The notes beneath the pieces were generated by a model, which made no database searches, was not told the DNA's origin, and saw only the letters and a list, made by a program, of their open reading frames with translations. DNA of 10,085 nt, from positions 1 to 10,085 of the forward strand of contig DOZZ01000071.1 of NCBI GenBank assembly GCA_003517725.1, given 5' to 3'. The position numbers and the translations under genes are program-made. Shown piece after piece: positions 7,452 through 10,085 of this stretch. How positions within the stretch are numbered: position 1 is the stretch's first letter; every line of letters starts with the position of its first letter. The DNA comes from Bryobacterales bacterium. GTDB lineage: Bacteria; Acidobacteriota; Terriglobia; Bryobacterales; Bryobacteraceae.

Positions 7452-7918
7452 GCCTGCGCGCCGACATCGCGGAGCGCATCCGCTCCGGGCTGCTGCAGCG
7501 CAACGAACTCTACCGCGCGTTTTTCAATCGCGAGGCCGAACCGCTGGCACAGGCGTGCCGCGCCATGTCGGATCGCTTTCTGGACGGAGGCCGGCTGCTG
7601 GCGTTCGGACGCGGGCCGCTCGAGCCCGCGAATATTACGGCGTTGGCGAACGATGTCGGTACCGAAGTGATCTTCTTGCGGCAGTTGATCGCGCAGGCGC
7701 GGCCGGACGATGTGGTGTTCGCGTTCTCCACCAGCGGCGGGTCGCGCAACATCGTGATGGCGCTTGAGGAGGCGCGGCAGCGCGGCTTGTCGACGATTCC
7801 GTGGCGCGCGCGGGCGCCTTCGGGCCGATGGTACTGCGCCGATCGCGTGGCTACGCACCGGGCGCGGTCGCCATGCTGCCCACGCACCAGCCGATTCTGG
7901 CGCTGGGCGCGGATCTGA
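7445..7918 (+). CDS. SIS-domain (GmhA/phosphoheptose isomerase-like) protein, internally deleted and 3'-truncated
   Basis: Residues 1-118 resemble sugar-isomerase SIS proteins of the GmhA type: an N-terminal helical segment, GGRLLAFGRG, ALANDVG with FLRQLIAQARPDD, and the second SIS motif FSTSGGSRN followed by a helix and RGLSTI. After about base 7798 the frame runs out of phase through hypF to a stop at 7918, so the last 40 residues are not a real domain. The usual segment of about 30 residues between the first glycine loop (normally G-x-GGSAxDAxH) and the ALANDVG strand is absent; only PLEPANIT remains, over a hairpin at 7610-7630. Without it the phosphosugar site would be incomplete. The start ATG overlaps the hypE stop by 7 bp, arguing that the intact gene belongs to the hyp operon. 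Phosphoheptose isomerase activity is not assured even for an intact copy. Confidence 0.72.
   Translation: MLSLRADIAERIRSGLLQRNELYRAFFNREAEPLAQACRAMSDRFLDGGRLLAFGRGPLEPANITALANDVGTEVIFLRQLIAQARPDDVVFAFSTSGGSRNIVMALEEARQRGLSTIPWRARAPSGRWYCADRVATHRARSPCCPRTSRFWRWARI
7610..7630. repeat. Perfect 7-bp stem hairpin at the SIS internal deletion
   Basis: CGCGGGC (7610-7616) and GCCCGCG (7624-7630) are exact reverse complements around a 7-nt loop. The 8-bp palindrome GCTCGAGC occupies 7618-7625. The structure falls exactly where the SIS coding sequence appears to lack about 30 codons. There is no T-tract, and it lies inside a coding region, so it is not a terminator. Confidence 0.7.
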
Positions 7919-8964
7919 AGAATGCGATCACGCTGGTGGCCGAAGGTCAGGCGTTCGTGAGCCAGCATATTGGCGACGTCGAGCATTACGAATCGCTGCG
8001 GGCGTTTCGCGAGACCATTCGCGATCTGCTGGCGATGTATCAGGTCGACACCAGCCGGCTAATCGTCGCTCACGATGCGCATCCTCAGTACGCGACGGCG
8101 CTGGCCGCGCTGGAACTGCCGTGCCTTCGCCGGATAGCAGTGCAGCACCATCGCGCGCACATTGCTTCCGTGCTGTGCGAGCGCGAAGCGTGGGACACGC
8201 GCGTGATCGGCGTGAGCTTCGACGGCACCGGCTATGGCGATGACGGCTCCATCTGGGGCGGCGAATTTTTCCATGGCAGCCTGCGCCAGGGGTTTGAACG
8301 CGTGATGCACTTGCGTACCGCGAATCTGCCGGGCGGCGATGCGGCCGCGCGCTATCCGGTCCAGTGCGTCGCCGGTTTCCTGGCGCAAATGCCGGACGTG
8401 CCCGACATGGCCGATGCCCCTTTCCAGTTTCCAACGCGTTACCAGCAGTCGCAGCAACTGCTGCAGGCCGGCCTGCGGACATTTCTCTCCACCTCCGTCG
8501 GACGACTCTTCGATGCGGCGGCCGCGCTGCTGGGGTTCACCCGCGAGGTCAGCTTCGAGGGACAAGCCGCCATGTGGGTGGAGTCGATGGCTCGATCCGC
8601 GGATTTGCGCGACGCCTACGCGTTTCCCGTCAAAGACGCCGAGTTGGATTTCCGTCCTTTGCTGACGGCCATCCTCAACGATCGGATCAAGGGGCGGGAT
8701 GCCGCTGCTATTGCGCGGGCGTTCCAGCGCGGCGTGGCCCAGGGCACGGGCCACGCCCTCCGTGGCCTGTGCGGCGCGCACGGCGTGAACACCGTCGTGC
8801 TCTCCGGCGGAGTTTTTCAGAACCAACTGTTGCTCGAAGACCTGCGTGAGCTGATCGGAGCAGACCTGAAGATCTGGGTCAACGCCGCCGTGCCTCCCAA
8901 TGACGGCGGCATCAGCCTGGGTCGGGCGGCCATCGCGGCGATCGGCGCCCAGCCGCGCGCTTGA
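7792..8964 (+). CDS. hypF: Carbamoyltransferase HypF, C-terminal half only (truncated)
   Basis: 390 residues of a protein normally about 750-780. HypF makes carbamoyl-AMP from carbamoyl phosphate and ATP and transfers the carbamoyl group to the HypE C-terminal Cys. Present: the end of the YrdC-like part (DDSVAR, LRRSRGYAPG) and the whole Kae1-like domain. The latter shows LGADLKNA, VSQHIGD, AHDAHPQY, the HHRAH metal site at 8146-8160, SFDGTGYGDDGSIWGGEF, GRLFDAAAALLGF, SFEGQAA, LSGGVFQNQLL and PPNDGGISLG near the natural end. Missing: the acylphosphatase domain, both zinc-finger Cys clusters and most of the YrdC domain, so carbamoyl-AMP synthesis should be lost. The similarity begins abruptly at DDSV (7792), in a different frame from the SIS gene it joins. 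A GTG at 7801 could start translation but is an internal Val. The stop lies 6 bp from the convergent mannonate dehydratase stop. Confidence 0.93.
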   Translation, partial: DDSVARAGAFGPMVLRRSRGYAPGAVAMLPTHQPILALGADLKNAITLVAEGQAFVSQHIGDVEHYESLRAFRETIRDLLAMYQVDTSRLIVAHDAHPQYATALAALELPCLRRIAVQHHRAHIASVLCEREAWDTRVIGVSFDGTGYGDDGSIWGGEFFHGSLRQGFERVMHLRTANLPGGDAAARYPVQCVAGFLAQMPDVPDMADAPFQFPTRYQQSQQLLQAGLRTFLSTSVGRLFDAAAALLGFTREVSFEGQAAMWVESMARSADLRDAYAFPVKDAELDFRPLLTAILNDRIKGRDAAAIARAFQRGVAQGTGHALRGLCGAHGVNTVVLSGGVFQNQLLLEDLRELIGADLKIWVNAAVPPNDGGISLGRAAIAAIGAQPRA

Positions 8965-8970
8965 TATCCG

Positions 8971-10071
8971 TTACGAGTACGGGATGTCCAACGCATCCAT
9001 CGCGCCTTTCATGTACCCGACCGCGAACACCTTGCCGCCCATGGCGTAGCCCGGCCGGTCATTGGTCTCGCCATCGAGCGTGGGCGCATGGTCGGGCCGC
9101 ATGGGCCCTTCGAAGCCGGCTTCGTGATAGACGCGCAGCATCTTCGCCAGGTTGGTGGGGCCGTTGTCGTGGAAGGTCTCGCGGAAATGTTCGCGGGTGC
9201 CGTCCACATCGCGGAAATGCACGAAGAAGATTTTCTTTTGCGCGCACCACTCCTTCGCCAAGGCGGCAATGTCTTCACCCATCAACTTGAAATTGGCCTG
9301 GCAGAAAGTGATGCCGTGGATCGGGCTCGGCGTGATGTTCAAGACGCGCCGGTAATTAGCGGCGCTGGTCAGGATGCGGCCGATGCCGCGCAGCGGCGAT
9401 AGCGGCGGATCGTCGGGATGCAGTGCCATCTTTATGCCCACCTGTTCCGCCACTGGGATCACGGCTTTCAAAAAGTACTCGAGGTTACTCCAGATCTTCT
9501 CTTCGCTAACCTCGCCCCATTGCGTGAGCCCCTGCTTTTTGGCCTCTTCATTGTCGAACTCGCTTACCAGTGCGCCGCCGCGCTCGGGCACATCGACTCT
9601 GGTGCGATACCAGCTGATTCCGGCCATCCAGTTGTAACAGACCATCGGAACGCCCACCTGCGCCAGCGCCTTGATCGCCGCGATGTAGTTGTCGATCTCT
9701 TCGTCGCGGCCGGGCAGCCCCAGTTTGATTTTTTCCGCCGGCACGGGATGGCTCTCAACACCGCTGAATTGCAGGCCCGCGTCGCCGAAGTCGGCTTTGA
9801 TCTTTTGAAGCGTTGCGACGTACTGGGCGGAGGGAACGCGGCTCAGCGCGCCCGAAACTCCGACGATCGCGTGAGTGATGCCGACCTGGCTCGCCAGACG
9901 GACTTTGTGGGGCTCATCCAACGCAAACAATTCGGCCAGCTGTATGCCGCGCCGGTTCGGCTCCGGCCGCTTGCGCATAGGCGTCTGCCAGGCCGTCTGG
10001 GAACGCAAGCGGGAGGTGGCCATTACCGATAACGTGCCACCCAGTAGTTCTCGCCGGCTCGTTTGGGACAT
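8971..10071 (-). CDS. uxuA: Mannonate dehydratase with twin-arginine signal
   Basis: A 366-residue TIM-barrel enzyme of the UxuA/ManD family, which dehydrates D-mannonate to 2-keto-3-deoxy-D-gluconate in hexuronate catabolism. Family signatures: HPDDPP (His218), TFCQANF (Cys257), VHFRD (His285), RPDHAPTL (Asp327, His328) and PGYAMGG (Tyr342). Their spacing fits the metal ligands and catalytic His/Tyr that I recall for the Streptococcus suis enzyme, so the active site looks complete, and length is normal. The N-terminus carries SRRELL (residues 5-10) and a Ser/Thr/Ala/Leu stretch, a Tat-type export signal without a strong hydrophobic core. Classical UxuA is cytosolic, so export would be unusual and might indicate a periplasmic or outer-surface sugar-acid dehydratase or isomerase. 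The ATG at 10071 has an excellent ribosome binding site. No uxaC, uxuB or kdg gene is in the window. Confidence 0.9.
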   Translation of the reverse strand: MSQTSRRELLGGTLSVMATSRLRSQTAWQTPMRKRPEPNRRGIQLAELFALDEPHKVRLASQVGITHAIVGVSGALSRVPSAQYVATLQKIKADFGDAGLQFSGVESHPVPAEKIKLGLPGRDEEIDNYIAAIKALAQVGVPMVCYNWMAGISWYRTRVDVPERGGALVSEFDNEEAKKQGLTQWGEVSEEKIWSNLEYFLKAVIPVAEQVGIKMALHPDDPPLSPLRGIGRILTSAANYRRVLNITPSPIHGITFCQANFKLMGEDIAALAKEWCAQKKIFFVHFRDVDGTREHFRETFHDNGPTNLAKMLRVYHEAGFEGPMRPDHAPTLDGETNDRPGYAMGGKVFAVGYMKGAMDALDIPYS

Positions 10072-10078
10072 TCAGTTT

Positions 10079-10083
10079 CTCCT
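10079..10083 (-). promoter_or_regulatory. Ribosome binding site of the mannonate dehydratase gene
   Basis: Read on the minus strand, AGGAG lies 7 nt before the ATG at 10071. Position and strength fix this start, which places the twin-arginine motif at residues 5-10 as expected for a Tat substrate. The promoter lies beyond the window. Confidence 0.85.
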
Positions 10084-10085
10084 GG

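Noticed and set aside
8059..8826. 255-residue minus-strand frame
   Set aside because: It is antisense to conserved HypF motifs and has no similarity that I recognise.
7445..8964. A novel SIS-HypF fusion protein
   Set aside because: The two parts are in different reading frames and both are cut inside conserved domains, so this is a broken join and not a gene fusion.
8964..8990. Possible bidirectional terminator between hypF and the mannonate dehydratase gene
   Set aside because: CCGT at 8968-8971 and ACGG at 8979-8982 give only a 4-bp stem with no T-tract on either strand.

Overview
The window is GC-rich and densely coded. It looks like a chromosomal piece of a soil-type bacterium, most plausibly an Acidobacteriota member of the Solibacter/Bryobacter kind. 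That placement is inference: it rests on the poly-HAMP hybrid kinases, the Tat-exported mannonate dehydratase and the small secreted Gly/Lys-rich protein. No rRNA, tRNA, IS element or CRISPR array was seen.

Layout. (1) Bases 1-5381, plus strand: two large hybrid histidine kinases in tandem, 2 bp apart. The first is a poly-HAMP/GAF/HisKA/HATPase protein with three receiver modules, cut by the window start. The second is REC-PAS-HisKA-HATPase-REC. Together they look like a multistep phosphorelay. (2) Bases 5383-6803, minus strand: a compact run read right to left. It holds the 3' half of an arsenite methyltransferase (arsM), a thioredoxin-type arsenate reductase (arsC) coupled to it by an ATGA overlap, a small secreted basic Gly/Met-rich protein, and a small HVRNA-motif protein. 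(3) Bases 6804-8964, plus strand: pieces of a [NiFe]-hydrogenase maturation cluster. These are the C-terminal two thirds of HypE, a GmhA-like SIS protein overlapping it by 7 bp, and the C-terminal half of HypF. (4) Bases 8971-10071, minus strand: a complete mannonate dehydratase with a twin-arginine signal and a clear Shine-Dalgarno site.

The striking region is 6.79-7.80 kb. Three breaks in gene continuity lie within about 1 kb: arsM against hypE head to head, an apparent loss of about 30 codons inside the SIS gene, and a SIS-to-hypF join. Each surviving segment is clean, in frame and well conserved right up to its break. Each break lies at a short palindrome, and one at a perfect 7-bp-stem hairpin. 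This points to very recent deletions or, at least as likely, to an assembly or library chimera; it does not look like old pseudogene decay. No hydrogenase structural genes are present, so the maturation function cannot work from this locus as written.
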